Assembly (NCBI RefSeq): GCF_002483235.1
Contig: NZ_DLHN01000022.1
Location: 134,713 to 198,712, forward strand
DNA: 64,000 nt
Origin: Pedobacter glucosidilyticus
GTDB lineage: Bacteria > Bacteroidota > Bacteroidia > Sphingobacteriales > Sphingobacteriaceae
Direction of reading: 5' to 3'
Shown: one piece after another, positions 25,935 to 34,257 of the stretch
Position numbering within the stretch: position 1 is the first letter of the stretch
Layout: the number at the start of each line of letters is the position of its first letter
The notes under the pieces: model-generated
What the model was told of the DNA's origin: nothing
Databases searched by the model: none
What the model saw: the letters and a program-made list of their open reading frames with translations, nothing else
Program-made: the position numbers and the translations under genes

Positions 25935-27155
25935 TTGAATAAGAATAAAATTATCAACGATCCGGTTTACGGTTTTATCAGCATCAAAACAGATTTAATT
26001 TTTGATTTGATAGCGCATCCTTATTTTCAGCGCCTGAGATATATCAAGCAATTAGGGATGACACATTTGGTATATCCAGGAGCTTTACATACACGCTTTC
26101 ACCATGCTTTAGGGGCTATGCACTTAATGCAATTGGCAGTAGAGCATTTACAAACTAAAGGGCATGATATTACACCAGAAGAAGCAGAAGCTGCTTGTAT
26201 AGCAATTTTACTTCATGATATTGGCCATGGACCTTTCTCACACGCTTTAGAGCATTCTTTGGTCCCAAATGTTTCTCACGAGCGCATAAGCCGCTTATTT
26301 ATGTCTCGTTTAAACCAAGAGTTTCATGGTAAGTTGGATATGGCTTTAGCTATTTTCAATAATAGTTATCCTAAAAAATTTTTATCACAACTTATTTCAG
26401 GACAATTAGATTTAGACCGTTTAGATTATTTAAACCGCGATAGTTTTTTTAGTGGCGTAACTGAGGGTATGGTAAGCTCAGACCGTATCATAAAGCTTTT
26501 GAATGTAAAGGATGGGTATTTAGTGGTAGAAGAAAAGGGTATTTATTCTATAGAGAAGTTTTTAATAGCCCGTAGGCTGATGTATTGGCAGGTTTACTTA
26601 CATAAAACGGTGGTTGCAGCAGAGCAATTATTGGTTAAAATTTTAAAAAGAGCAAGAGCATTGGCTAAGGCAAATGTAAACCTTTTTGCAACACCAGCTT
26701 TAAGTCATTTTTTATATCATGACATACTAGCCCGTGAATTTACAGAAGATAGTGAGCATGTTTCTTACTTCGCAAAATTAGACGACCATGATATGATGGC
26801 GGCAGTGAAAGTATGGCAAAATCATGATGATTTTATTTTAAGTACCCTTTGTAAAAATCTTATCCAAAGAAACCTTTATAAAGTAGAAATAGATAATGCT
26901 TTGCCAGATGAAGCTAGAGTTGCTACCATAAAAGCTCATATAATAGAAAAATTGGCTATCAGTGATGAAGAATCTGAGTATTTTATTTTTAGTGATACCA
27001 TCAATAATATGGCTTATAAAATAGGGAATGGTAGTATAAAAGTTTTGTTAAAAAGTGGGCTTATAGAAGATATAGCGGCGGTTTCTGATAATTCTAACCT
27101 AGAGGCCTTATCAAAAGTGGTTACAAAAAATTTCCTTTGTTATTTAAAAGTATAA
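25935..27155 (+). CDS. HD-domain phosphohydrolase
   Basis: 406 residues. Start TTG at 25935: a stop lies three codons upstream and no ATG occurs before the conserved DPVYGFISI. The HD motif is HDIGHGPFSHALEH (His94, Asp95), with Arg54/His57 in HTRFHHALGAMHLM and a later DLDRLDYLNRD. It resembles dNTP triphosphohydrolase-like (SAMHD1/YwfO-type) enzymes; the nucleotide specificity cannot be read. It heads the lipid A gene block and is followed 64 bases later by lpxD. Confidence 0.9.
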   Translation: MNKNKIINDPVYGFISIKTDLIFDLIAHPYFQRLRYIKQLGMTHLVYPGALHTRFHHALGAMHLMQLAVEHLQTKGHDITPEEAEAACIAILLHDIGHGPFSHALEHSLVPNVSHERISRLFMSRLNQEFHGKLDMALAIFNNSYPKKFLSQLISGQLDLDRLDYLNRDSFFSGVTEGMVSSDRIIKLLNVKDGYLVVEEKGIYSIEKFLIARRLMYWQVYLHKTVVAAEQLLVKILKRARALAKANVNLFATPALSHFLYHDILAREFTEDSEHVSYFAKLDDHDMMAAVKVWQNHDDFILSTLCKNLIQRNLYKVEIDNALPDEARVATIKAHIIEKLAISDEESEYFIFSDTINNMAYKIGNGSIKVLLKSGLIEDIAAVSDNSNLEALSKVVTKNFLCYLKV

Positions 27156-27184
27156 CTTTGTTAGCTTGTATTTTAACCTAACAA

Positions 27185-27215
27185 TTTGTTCATTTCATAT
27201 TATCAGTTAATTTTG
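27185..27215 (+). promoter_or_regulatory. Full Bacteroidota promoter for lpxD (leaderless start expected)
   Basis: TTTG (27185-27188), 19 bases, then TAATTTTG (27208-27215) matches both consensus elements at the ideal spacing. The lpxD ATG begins at 27220, where transcription should start, so the mRNA would have essentially no 5' leader. Confidence 0.65.
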
Positions 27216-27219
27216 CCAA

Positions 27220-28269
27220 ATGCAATTTACCGCAAAAGAGGTTAGTTTATTGCTAAATGGAACCATAGAAGGTAATCCAGAAGCAGTAGTTTTTAAGTTA
27301 GCAAAAATTGAAGAAGCCAATGAAGGTAGTCTTTCTTTTTTAGCTAACCCTAAGTATGAATCTCATCTTTATACTACCCAAGCTTCTGTGGTAATTATAA
27401 ATAAAGATTTAGAGTTAACCCAACCAGTTAAAACAACGGTTATCAGGGTTAATGATGCTTACAGCAGTTTCTCTGTTTTACTAGAGAAATACAATACTCT
27501 TAAATTAAATAAAGTAGGTATAGAAGAGCCATCTTTTATTCACCCAGATGCTGTTATTGGGAAAGATGTGTTTATTGGTGCCTTTACTTATATTGGTGCC
27601 AATGCAAAAGTTGGTGATGGCGCAAAAATCTATCCCCATTCCTTTTTAGGAGATAATGTAGAAGTAGGTACTTTTTCTACTTTATTTTCTGGGGTAAAAG
27701 TTTACCACGATTGTATCATAGGAAATAATGTTATCATCCATAGTAATGCCGTAATAGGCAGTGATGGCTTTGGTTTTGCTCCACAAGCAGATGGTTCTTA
27801 CCATAAAATAAGTCAAATTGGTAATGTTATTATTGAAGATTGGGTAGAAGTTGGTGCCAATACTTGTATAGATAGGGCAACCATGGGTTCTACCATCATC
27901 CGTAAAGGTGTTAAATTAGATAACCTTATACAAATTGCACATAATGCAGAAATAGGTTCAAACACCGTAATTGCTTCGCAAACGGGAGTTTCTGGCAGTA
28001 CCAAAGTTGGCGAAAACTGTATTATTGGTGGGCAAGTGGGTGTTGTAGGGCATATCAGCTTAGCTAAGGGTACACAAATACAAGCAAAATCAGGTATCAA
28101 TAAATCCATAGAAGAAGAGAATAAAAAATGGGGAGGTGCGCCAGCAACCACCTATCAAAATTATATGCGGTCTCAGGTAATTATCCAAAGGCTCCCAGAA
28201 ATGGAGAAAAAAATTGAAGATTTACAGCGTATGCTTAAAGAACTTCAGGATAATACCATTAATAAATAA
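27220..28269 (+). CDS. lpxD: UDP-3-O-acylglucosamine N-acyltransferase
   Basis: 349 residues. Third step of lipid A synthesis: adds the second 3-hydroxyacyl chain to UDP-3-O-acylglucosamine. An N-terminal uridine-binding domain (1-100) is followed by a left-handed beta helix of hexapeptide repeats (105-320). The catalytic His is in QIAHNAEIGSNTVIA; GSDGFGFA is another family block. A C-terminal coiled helix follows. It is followed 9 bases later by lpxC/fabZ. Confidence 0.96.
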   Translation: MQFTAKEVSLLLNGTIEGNPEAVVFKLAKIEEANEGSLSFLANPKYESHLYTTQASVVIINKDLELTQPVKTTVIRVNDAYSSFSVLLEKYNTLKLNKVGIEEPSFIHPDAVIGKDVFIGAFTYIGANAKVGDGAKIYPHSFLGDNVEVGTFSTLFSGVKVYHDCIIGNNVIIHSNAVIGSDGFGFAPQADGSYHKISQIGNVIIEDWVEVGANTCIDRATMGSTIIRKGVKLDNLIQIAHNAEIGSNTVIASQTGVSGSTKVGENCIIGGQVGVVGHISLAKGTQIQAKSGINKSIEEENKKWGGAPATTYQNYMRSQVIIQRLPEMEKKIEDLQRMLKELQDNTINK

Positions 28270-28278
28270 CACTACAGT

Positions 28279-29691
28279 ATGAATCTTAGGCAAAGAACTA
28301 TTAAATCAGATATTAGCGTAAGCGGAGTAGGATTACATACTGGTGCAAAAGTTACCTTAACTTTTAAACCAGCTCCTGAAAATCATGGATACAAATTTAA
28401 AAGAGTTGATTTACCCGGCCAACCTATCATAGATGCAGATGTTGATAATGTTACTGATACAGCAAGAAGCACCACACTATCACAAAACGGAGCCAGCGTA
28501 AGCACTACAGAACATGTTTTAGCGTCTTTAGTGGGTTGTGATGTAGATAATGTGATGATAGAACTAGATGGGATAGAAGTTCCTATCTTAGATGGTAGTT
28601 CTATAGCATTTGTAAAAGCATTAGAATCGGTAGGTTTTGTAGAGCAAGACGCAGATAGAGAGTATTACCATATTCCTCATAACATCCATTATTCTGAGGA
28701 TGATAGAAAAGTAGAAATGGTGGCTATGCCTTTGGATGATTATAGATTTACCTGTATGGTAGATTATAACTCTCCGGTATTAGGCAGTCAACACGCAACC
28801 ATTTCAAGTATAGGCGAGTTTAATGATGAGATTGCTTCTTGCAGAACTTTTGTTTTTTTACACGAGCTTAAAATGCTTTTAAAGCATAACCTTATTAAGG
28901 GTGGTGATATTAACAATGCAATTGTTATTGTAGACCACGAAATAGAAGATAACGAGCTTAAAGAATTAGCAGCAGCTTTTAATCGTGATGAGATAAAAGT
29001 AGCCAGAGAAGGGATTCTAAACAATATAGAATTACGTTACCAAAACGAGCCTGCCCGACATAAACTATTAGATATGATAGGCGATTTAGCTTTAATAGGT
29101 ACACCTATCAAAGGGCATATTATGGCTGCTCGTCCGGGCCATGCTGCAAACGTAGCTTTTGCAAAGAAGATAAAAGCAGCCATCAAAAAAGAAAAAAAGA
29201 AAAAAGCGCAACATGTGTATGATCCACAAGCAAAACCGCTTTATGATATTACCAAAATCATGGAGATTTTGCCACACAGACAACCGTTTTTATTCATCGA
29301 TAAGATATTAGAACTTACCAAAACTTATGTTGTGGGGGTAAAAAATGTTACCATGAATGAAGAGTTCTTTAAAGGACACTTCCCAGGTGCACCTGTTTTA
29401 CCTGGAGTAGTTCAAATTGAAGCCATGGCGCAAACAGGAGGTATCTTAGTATTAAGTACAGTAGAAGACCCCCAAAATTACCTTACCTATTTCTTAAAAA
29501 TAGATAAAGTGAGATTTAGAGCACAAGTTTTACCAGGAGACACCATAGTTTTTAGATGTGATTTAATGGAACCTATTAGAAGAGGCATTGCACAAATGAA
29601 AGGTATTGGTATGGTAGGTGAAACCGTTGTGGTAGAAGCCGAAATGATGGCGCAAATTAGTAAAGTTAGAGAAACCAATACAGCTTCATGA
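28279..29691 (+). CDS. lpxC/fabZ: Bifunctional LpxC deacetylase / FabZ dehydratase fusion
   Basis: 470 residues. Residues 1-305 are LpxC, the committed deacetylase of lipid A synthesis: zinc ligands His79 (STTEHVLAS) and, in RHKLLDMIGD, His261-type (260-269) with Asp265. A Lys-rich linker (about 300-315) leads to FabZ (325-465), 3-hydroxyacyl-ACP dehydratase, with LPHRQPFLFID, catalytic His367 (GHFPGAPVLPGV) and Glu381 (IEAMAQ). The fusion is known throughout Bacteroidota and couples lipid A to fatty acid synthesis. It overlaps lpxA by 4 bases. Confidence 0.96.
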   Translation: MNLRQRTIKSDISVSGVGLHTGAKVTLTFKPAPENHGYKFKRVDLPGQPIIDADVDNVTDTARSTTLSQNGASVSTTEHVLASLVGCDVDNVMIELDGIEVPILDGSSIAFVKALESVGFVEQDADREYYHIPHNIHYSEDDRKVEMVAMPLDDYRFTCMVDYNSPVLGSQHATISSIGEFNDEIASCRTFVFLHELKMLLKHNLIKGGDINNAIVIVDHEIEDNELKELAAAFNRDEIKVAREGILNNIELRYQNEPARHKLLDMIGDLALIGTPIKGHIMAARPGHAANVAFAKKIKAAIKKEKKKKAQHVYDPQAKPLYDITKIMEILPHRQPFLFIDKILELTKTYVVGVKNVTMNEEFFKGHFPGAPVLPGVVQIEAMAQTGGILVLSTVEDPQNYLTYFLKIDKVRFRAQVLPGDTIVFRCDLMEPIRRGIAQMKGIGMVGETVVVEAEMMAQISKVRETNTAS

Positions 29692-30470
29692 TACAACCAT
29701 TAGCTTACATACACCCACAAGCAAAAATTGCTAACAGTGTAGTTATAGACCCTTTTGCGGTTATACACAAAGACGTAGAAATTGGCGAGGGAACCTGGAT
29801 AGGTTCTAATGTTACCATTATGGATGGTGCTAGAATTGGTAAGAATTGTAAAATCTTTCCCGGTGCCGTTATTTCTGCTATTCCGCAAGATTTAAAATAT
29901 GCTGGCGAAGAAACCCTAGCCATTATAGGTGATAATACCACCATAAGAGAATATGTTACCATTAACCGCGGCACTAATGATAAATGGGAAACAAAAGTAG
30001 GTAAAAACTGCTTATTAATGGCTTATTGCCACGTAGCGCATGATTGTGAAGTTGGAGATAATTGTATTTTCTCTAATAATACAACCCTTGCTGGGCATAT
30101 CACCATTGGTGATAATGTAGTGCTTGCTGGCATGGTAGCTATACATCAATTCTGTAAAGTTGGTTCTCATGCTTTTGTTACTGGCGGCTCTTTGGTACGT
30201 AAGGATATACCGCCGTACGTAAAAGTTGCTCGCGAACCACTTTCTTATACAGGTATAAACTCCGTTGGCTTAAGAAGAAGAGGATTTACATCAGAAAAAA
30301 TTAACGAAATACAAGAAATTTATCGCGTACTTTTTGTTAAGCATAACAATGTAACCAAAGCTTTAGACATTATTGAAGCTGATTTCAAACCAACAGAAGA
30401 GCGTGATGAGATTATAAATTTCATCAGAAACTCTAATAGAGGGGTCATGAAAGGCTTCGGAAATTCTTAA
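29688..30470 (+). CDS. lpxA: UDP-N-acetylglucosamine O-acyltransferase
   Basis: 260 residues. First acylation of lipid A synthesis. The beta-helix covers 1-190 (IHPQAKIANSVVIDPFAVI, then repeats), with catalytic His in MAYCHVAHDCEVGDN and the NRGT and GLRRRGF blocks. The helical C-terminus is complete. It begins within the stop of lpxC/fabZ (ATGA), so translation is coupled. The order lpxD-lpxC/fabZ-lpxA is standard for the phylum. Confidence 0.97.
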   Translation: MIQPLAYIHPQAKIANSVVIDPFAVIHKDVEIGEGTWIGSNVTIMDGARIGKNCKIFPGAVISAIPQDLKYAGEETLAIIGDNTTIREYVTINRGTNDKWETKVGKNCLLMAYCHVAHDCEVGDNCIFSNNTTLAGHITIGDNVVLAGMVAIHQFCKVGSHAFVTGGSLVRKDIPPYVKVAREPLSYTGINSVGLRRRGFTSEKINEIQEIYRVLFVKHNNVTKALDIIEADFKPTEERDEIINFIRNSNRGVMKGFGNS

Positions 30471-30480
30471 AATCTCTTTC

Positions 30481-31104
30481 ATGGAGATTATTCTTAACCA
30501 AGTAAGCAGGCGCTTTAACCGCGAGTGGATTTTTAAAGAAATCAACTATACCTTTTCCTCTGGTAATGCCTATGCTTTTTTGGGAATTAATGGTTCTGGA
30601 AAATCAACTTTATTGCAAATTATTTCTGGATCTTTAGCTCCTAGTGCTGGCATCATTAGTTATAAAGATAGTGAAGGAAAACCGATAGAGGTAGAAAATA
30701 TTTTCGAGCATATCAGTATAGCAGCACCCTATTTAGAATTGATAGAAGATTTCACCCTACAAGAAATTATAAAATTCCATTTCTCTTTCAAAAAGCGGTT
30801 CTTACATCAATCTGATGATGAGGTTATAGCCATCTTAAATATGGCGGCTAATAAAAATAAAGCTGTAAAATATTTTTCCTCGGGGATGAAACAAAGGGTA
30901 AAATTGGCATTAGCATTTTTATCTGATACACCTATTTTAATTTTAGATGAACCAACTGCCAATTTAGATGAGCAAGGAAGCAATTGGTATCTGGAAATGA
31001 TTAAAAAATACTCACAAAATCGTTTAGTATTGATAGGTTCTAACCAGCCGCAAGAGTATTCTTTCTCTGAAAACCATTTATACTTAGCAAATTACAAATC
31101 ATAA
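30481..31104 (+). CDS. ABC transporter ATP-binding protein
   Basis: 207 residues. Walker A GINGSGKSTLLQ near residue 36, Q-loop region, signature FSSGMKQRVKLALAF (a degenerate SSGMKQ form), Walker B LILDEPTANLD. It is a single short ATPase domain resembling those that pair with ABC-2 type permeases, but no permease is adjacent. Ten bases after lpxA and just ahead of efp; membership of the lipid A operon suggests an envelope role, which is inference. Confidence 0.9.
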   Translation: MEIILNQVSRRFNREWIFKEINYTFSSGNAYAFLGINGSGKSTLLQIISGSLAPSAGIISYKDSEGKPIEVENIFEHISIAAPYLELIEDFTLQEIIKFHFSFKKRFLHQSDDEVIAILNMAANKNKAVKYFSSGMKQRVKLALAFLSDTPILILDEPTANLDEQGSNWYLEMIKKYSQNRLVLIGSNQPQEYSFSENHLYLANYKS

Positions 31105-31132
31105 AGCTTAAAACAGAAACACAGCATTATTG

Positions 31133-31163
31133 TTGCTATATACAATATTTAATTATACCTTTG
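31133..31163 (+). promoter_or_regulatory. Promoter of efp
   Basis: TTG (31133-31135), 20 bases, TACCTTTG (31156-31163), fitting the Bacteroidota TTG/TAnnTTTG pattern. The ATG is at 31189, giving a leader of roughly 20 bases. Confidence 0.65.
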
Positions 31164-31188
31164 CACACCCAAAAATAAGCATTACAAC

Positions 31189-31752
31189 ATGGCAAAAGCA
31201 TCAGAAATTAAAAACGGTAATATCTTAAGATTTAACGGTGATTTAGTGACTGTTGAAGAATTTATTCATCGTACACCAGGTAACTTAAGAGCATTTTATC
31301 AGGCAAGAATGAGAAACGTAAAAACCGGTAAATTGGTTGAGTATCGTTTCCGTACTGATGAGGAGGTTGAAATTTGCCGTGTTGAAACCAATGACTATCA
31401 GTATTTATATGATGATGCTGATTTCTTTGTAGTGATGGATAACCGTACTTATGAGCAATTTAATATTCCTAAATTCTTATTTGGAGAAGCTGCTCGTTTC
31501 TTAAAAGAAGGTATGAATGTTATCATCGCTTTTGAAAGCGAAGAGCCTATTATGGCACAAGCACCACATTCGGTAGAGTTAGAAATTACTTATACAGAGC
31601 CAGCTGTAAAAGGCGATACATCAACAAACGCTACTAAATTAGCTACAGTTGAAACCGGAGTAGAAATTAGAGTGCCTTTATTTATTAACCAAGGTGATAA
31701 AGTTAAGGTTGATACTGCAACAGGAAGTTATATAGAAAGAGTAAAAAATTAA
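31189..31752 (+). CDS. efp: Elongation factor P
   Basis: 187 residues, three beta-barrel domains. It relieves ribosome stalling at polyproline stretches. The KOW-like domain I loop reads HRTPGNLRAF; aligned to the E. coli KPGKGQAF loop, the tip residue is Asn32 where E. coli has the beta-lysylated Lys34. The C-terminal signature (ATKLATVETGVEIRVPLFI) and GSYIERV end are intact. It has its own promoter and a strong terminator. Confidence 0.97.
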   Translation: MAKASEIKNGNILRFNGDLVTVEEFIHRTPGNLRAFYQARMRNVKTGKLVEYRFRTDEEVEICRVETNDYQYLYDDADFFVVMDNRTYEQFNIPKFLFGEAARFLKEGMNVIIAFESEEPIMAQAPHSVELEITYTEPAVKGDTSTNATKLATVETGVEIRVPLFINQGDKVKVDTATGSYIERVKN

Positions 31753-31779
31753 GATTTCATATTTAGGTTTAGGTTGATT

Positions 31780-31817
31780 ACGGTCTCGTTTCTTTGAAAC
31801 AGAGGCCGTTTTTTATT
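31780..31817 (+). terminator. Intrinsic terminator after efp
   Basis: ACGGTCTCGTTTC pairs with GAAACAGAGGCCGT (one bulge) around TTT and is followed by a T run. Confidence 0.88.
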
Positions 31818-31848
31818 TGTAATCTTTATATTAGAGCTTTAAATAGCC

Positions 31849-32445
31849 ATGCAGAATTTGAAAAAAGAAATTCGAAGTCAAATGAGGTTAAGGCGTTTGA
31901 GCCTCAGTAAAGCAGAATTTTGGGATTTAAATGATCAAATTTTAGAGCATATTAAAACCATAAACTGGGCTACTTACCAATATGTACATATCTTCCTCCC
32001 TATCAAAGAAAATAACGAGGTTGATACTTTTGAGATACTTTCCTTTTTTAAGCATCAATACCCCCATCTTAAAATCGTTGTTCCGAGAACTAATTTTAAA
32101 GAGTCTAAATTAGAAAACGTAGTTTTTGATCATTATCAAACAGTTTTGCGTAAAAACGAGTACCATATACCAGAACCTGTTTATGGTCATATTATTCCAA
32201 GTGATTTAATAGATGTTATTTTTGTTCCGCTTTTAGCTTTTGATGAAGATGGAAATAGAATTGGCTATGGCGGAGGTTTTTATGACAGATTTTTAAGTAC
32301 CTGTAAAAAGGATGCTTTAAAAATAGGACTATCTTTATTTCCACCATTAAAAGAAAACCTCGTAGCAGATGAGTTTGATATTCGCTTAAACCAATGTATT
32401 ACGCCAGAAAGGCATTATTTCTTTAGCAATAAAGCGAGAAAGTAA
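31849..32445 (+). CDS. 5-formyltetrahydrofolate cyclo-ligase
   Basis: 198 residues. Converts 5-formyl-THF to 5,10-methenyl-THF with ATP. N-terminal KKEIRSQMRLRR (the basic family start), middle FLPIKENNEVDT, and the signature DEDGNRIGYGGGFYDRFL at about 135-152. Length is typical of the MTHFS/YgfA family. Located between the efp terminator and the small RNA region. Confidence 0.94.
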   Translation: MQNLKKEIRSQMRLRRLSLSKAEFWDLNDQILEHIKTINWATYQYVHIFLPIKENNEVDTFEILSFFKHQYPHLKIVVPRTNFKESKLENVVFDHYQTVLRKNEYHIPEPVYGHIIPSDLIDVIFVPLLAFDEDGNRIGYGGGFYDRFLSTCKKDALKIGLSLFPPLKENLVADEFDIRLNQCITPERHYFFSNKARK

Positions 32446-32507
32446 ATACTTTTTAAAAAATTTAAAATGATAATTTCATAATTTTTGTAACTTTTTTTCA
32501 TAAAATA

Positions 32508-32537
32508 TTGCAACTTTTATAAAAATACGTATATTTA
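32508..32537 (+). promoter_or_regulatory. Promoter of candidate small RNA 1
   Basis: TTG at 32508-32510, 19 bases, then TATATTTA (32530-32537), one base away from TAnnTTTG. Confidence 0.45.
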
Positions 32538-32543
32538 AATATT

Positions 32544-32597
32544 AAACTATCCAACTATAGCCTATTTGCCCTCTCCAACCGGACGAGGGCTTTTTTA
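32544..32597 (+). ncRNA. Candidate small RNA 1
   Basis: Predicted RNA of about 55 bases from its own promoter to an intrinsic terminator (stem GCCCTCTCC/GGA-C-GAGGGC at 32568-32590, then six T). No start codon is present. The terminator could instead be the end of the cyclo-ligase transcript, so the independent RNA depends on the promoter being active. Confidence 0.4.
32568..32597 (+). terminator. Intrinsic terminator (small RNA 1 or cyclo-ligase gene)
   Basis: Nine-pair G/C-rich stem with one bulged C and a 4-base loop (AACC), followed by six T. Confidence 0.85.
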
Positions 32598-32652
32598 TTT
32601 ATGCAACATTATTATTACTGTATTATCAAAATGTTAAATAATGTTAACGTTG

Positions 32653-32682
32653 TTTGAGATAATGATAATAAACCTATATTTG
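32653..32682 (+). promoter_or_regulatory. Promoter of candidate small RNA 2
   Basis: TTTG (32653-32656), 18 bases, TATATTTG (32675-32682): both elements match the Bacteroidota consensus exactly. Confidence 0.6.
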
Positions 32683-32688
32683 TAACAG

Positions 32689-32747
32689 GTTTATAATTGG
32701 TTAGTATAAAGGTCTTCATTCTCCCCGTTTGAAGACTTTTTTCGTTT
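32689..32747 (+). ncRNA. Candidate small RNA 2
   Basis: Predicted RNA of about 58 bases. It starts a few bases after a consensus promoter and ends at a 7-bp hairpin (GTCTTCA/TGAAGAC) with six T on the plus strand; the minus strand lacks a T run. It is flanked by a terminator upstream and a convergent gene (plsC) downstream, so no protein gene can be its target in cis. No open frame inside. Confidence 0.5.
32713..32747 (+). terminator. Intrinsic terminator of small RNA 2
   Basis: GTCTTCA/TGAAGAC stem with an 11-base loop and TTTTTT on the plus strand only. Confidence 0.8.
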
Positions 32748-32763
32748 AAAACCCTTTTAAAAA

Positions 32764-33501
32764 TTATTTTTTCTCAACAATCTGTTTAATAACTTCTTGT
32801 GCTTTAAGTATAATTTCTTCAAGAGGCGCTTCTTTAGGTTCTATAGGGTTAAGAACTGTAAATTTTAGGTGCTCAAACGCATTTAAAGGAAAAGAGCCAT
32901 GTTGTACAAGTTTCCAGGAGTTTTCTATAGCAATAGGTACAATTAAAGCATCAGGTGCTTTTTTTAAAAGTGTGGCTATACCGCCAATTTGGAAATCTTT
33001 CATTTTTCCGTTTTTACTTCTGGTGCCTTCCGGAAAAATTACTGCTCCCCAAGTATTTTTTTTCATCCTTTCGCCAAGTCTGGCTATTTCAATGATAGAT
33101 TGTTTAGAGTCTTTCCTATCTATATTGGCGCCCCCACCATATTTTAAGTTAAATGATATAGAAGGAATGCCTTTAGTGAGTTCTATTTTAGAGATAAACT
33201 TTGCATGATACTTTCTTAAAAACCAAATTAAAGGAGGTATATCATACATACTTTGATGGTTGGCTACAAAAATAATGGGCCTGTTTGTAGGTAGATTTTG
33301 AGGGTTATAAAAACTCACTCTTATTCCCAACAAATAATATGAGCTCACTAAAAAGAAATTTAAAATATCAACAGATTTTTTGTGAGCACCATAACCACCC
33401 AATTTTAAACTTAACCATTGTATAGGTTGAAAAATTACTAGTGCTAAGAAAAAAACAAAGTAATGGATAGGGCTTAGCAAATAGCCAAATAATTTATTCA
33501 T
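32764..33501 (-). CDS. plsC: 1-acyl-sn-glycerol-3-phosphate acyltransferase
   Basis: 245 residues. Adds the second acyl chain to lysophosphatidate in phospholipid synthesis. An N-terminal membrane helix (about 9-29) precedes the acyltransferase motifs NHQSMYDI (HxxxxD) and FPEGTRSKNG. The size is that of bacterial PlsC. It is upstream of no obvious partner; the GH16 gene on the same strand starts further upstream with a 54-base gap. Confidence 0.92.
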   Translation of the reverse strand: MNKLFGYLLSPIHYFVFFLALVIFQPIQWLSLKLGGYGAHKKSVDILNFFLVSSYYLLGIRVSFYNPQNLPTNRPIIFVANHQSMYDIPPLIWFLRKYHAKFISKIELTKGIPSISFNLKYGGGANIDRKDSKQSIIEIARLGERMKKNTWGAVIFPEGTRSKNGKMKDFQIGGIATLLKKAPDALIVPIAIENSWKLVQHGSFPLNAFEHLKFTVLNPIEPKEAPLEEIILKAQEVIKQIVEKK

Positions 33502-33555
33502 CTTATTTTATCAAAAATCAAATTTAGAGGATTAATTTAAATTAAGAAGAACGCT

Positions 33556-34257
33556 TTATTTACTTATTTCCACCTGTTTTATTTGGAAAATAGCTGGTAA
33601 AGCGTTTTCGTCTAACTTACCCACCCAGCTTTCATGCTTGCTTATCCAAATGTTAAAAACTAGGTGCATACTTCTTTTTGGGATAAAATTCTGAGTTCTA
33701 TAAAGCTCTTTTCCATCTACATACCAGGCAATAAAATTTTTTCTCCATTCTAAATGGTATTCATGAAATCCATTCTGGAAAGCAAAAGGAATATCTACGT
33801 TTTTACCATTATCTTGTTTATTTGTCCAATGGTTGAGGTAAACTTTACAGGTATCTTTACCTAGAAATTCAAAATCTATCTCTTTAAATTTTGAGCTATG
33901 CGGAAAGTACAAAAAAAAGCCAGATACGATACCACTACCTTTTGGCGCTTTTAATAGAACTTTAAAATCACCGTATTTATATTTACGACGAGTTCTAATT
34001 TCTGCTCCTTCGTAGCTTTTAGATGATGTTTTACTACTATCTGTCTGGTTAAGCTTTAGCTCTAAAAGATTTTTATTTTGGATATTATCCGGATTAAAAA
34101 CAGCTAAATTATTAGCGAAAGTATGGCTTTTAATTAGCCAGATTTTGTTAGTATCCAGATTTGAAAAATCTTCTTTTAAAAGTACACGCTGACTGCTTTT
34201 TTGTAAGCTGCAAGAGCATAACATCATACATAAACACAAAAGAAACAGGTTTTGCAT
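33556..34257 (-). CDS. Glycoside hydrolase family 16 lipoprotein
   Basis: 233 residues. MLCSCSLQ gives a lipobox with Cys at about 16, so it is probably an outer-membrane or periplasmic lipoprotein. The GH16 catalytic motif is KEIDFEFLG (ExDxE, nucleophile and acid/base Glu both present), and the HEYHLEWRKNFIAWYVDGKELYR block is family-typical. The EIDFEFLG form resembles xyloglucan/lichenan-type GH16 enzymes more than agarases; the substrate is not determined. One-base overlap with the upstream NUDIX gene. Confidence 0.88.
   Translation of the reverse strand: MQNLFLLCLCMMLCSCSLQKSSQRVLLKEDFSNLDTNKIWLIKSHTFANNLAVFNPDNIQNKNLLELKLNQTDSSKTSSKSYEGAEIRTRRKYKYGDFKVLLKAPKGSGIVSGFFLYFPHSSKFKEIDFEFLGKDTCKVYLNHWTNKQDNGKNVDIPFAFQNGFHEYHLEWRKNFIAWYVDGKELYRTQNFIPKRSMHLVFNIWISKHESWVGKLDENALPAIFQIKQVEISK

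Larger units (their letters stand above)
32446..32763. other. Intergenic region with two short promoter-terminator units
   Basis: About 318 bases without a protein gene between convergent genes. It contains two plus-strand units, each with a Bacteroidota promoter and an intrinsic terminator about 55 bases downstream. Confidence 0.6.

Noticed and set aside
32446..32763. Possible tRNA or riboswitch in this spacer
   Set aside because: No cloverleaf, no TTCGANTC-like arm and no known aptamer core; only promoter and terminator elements are visible.
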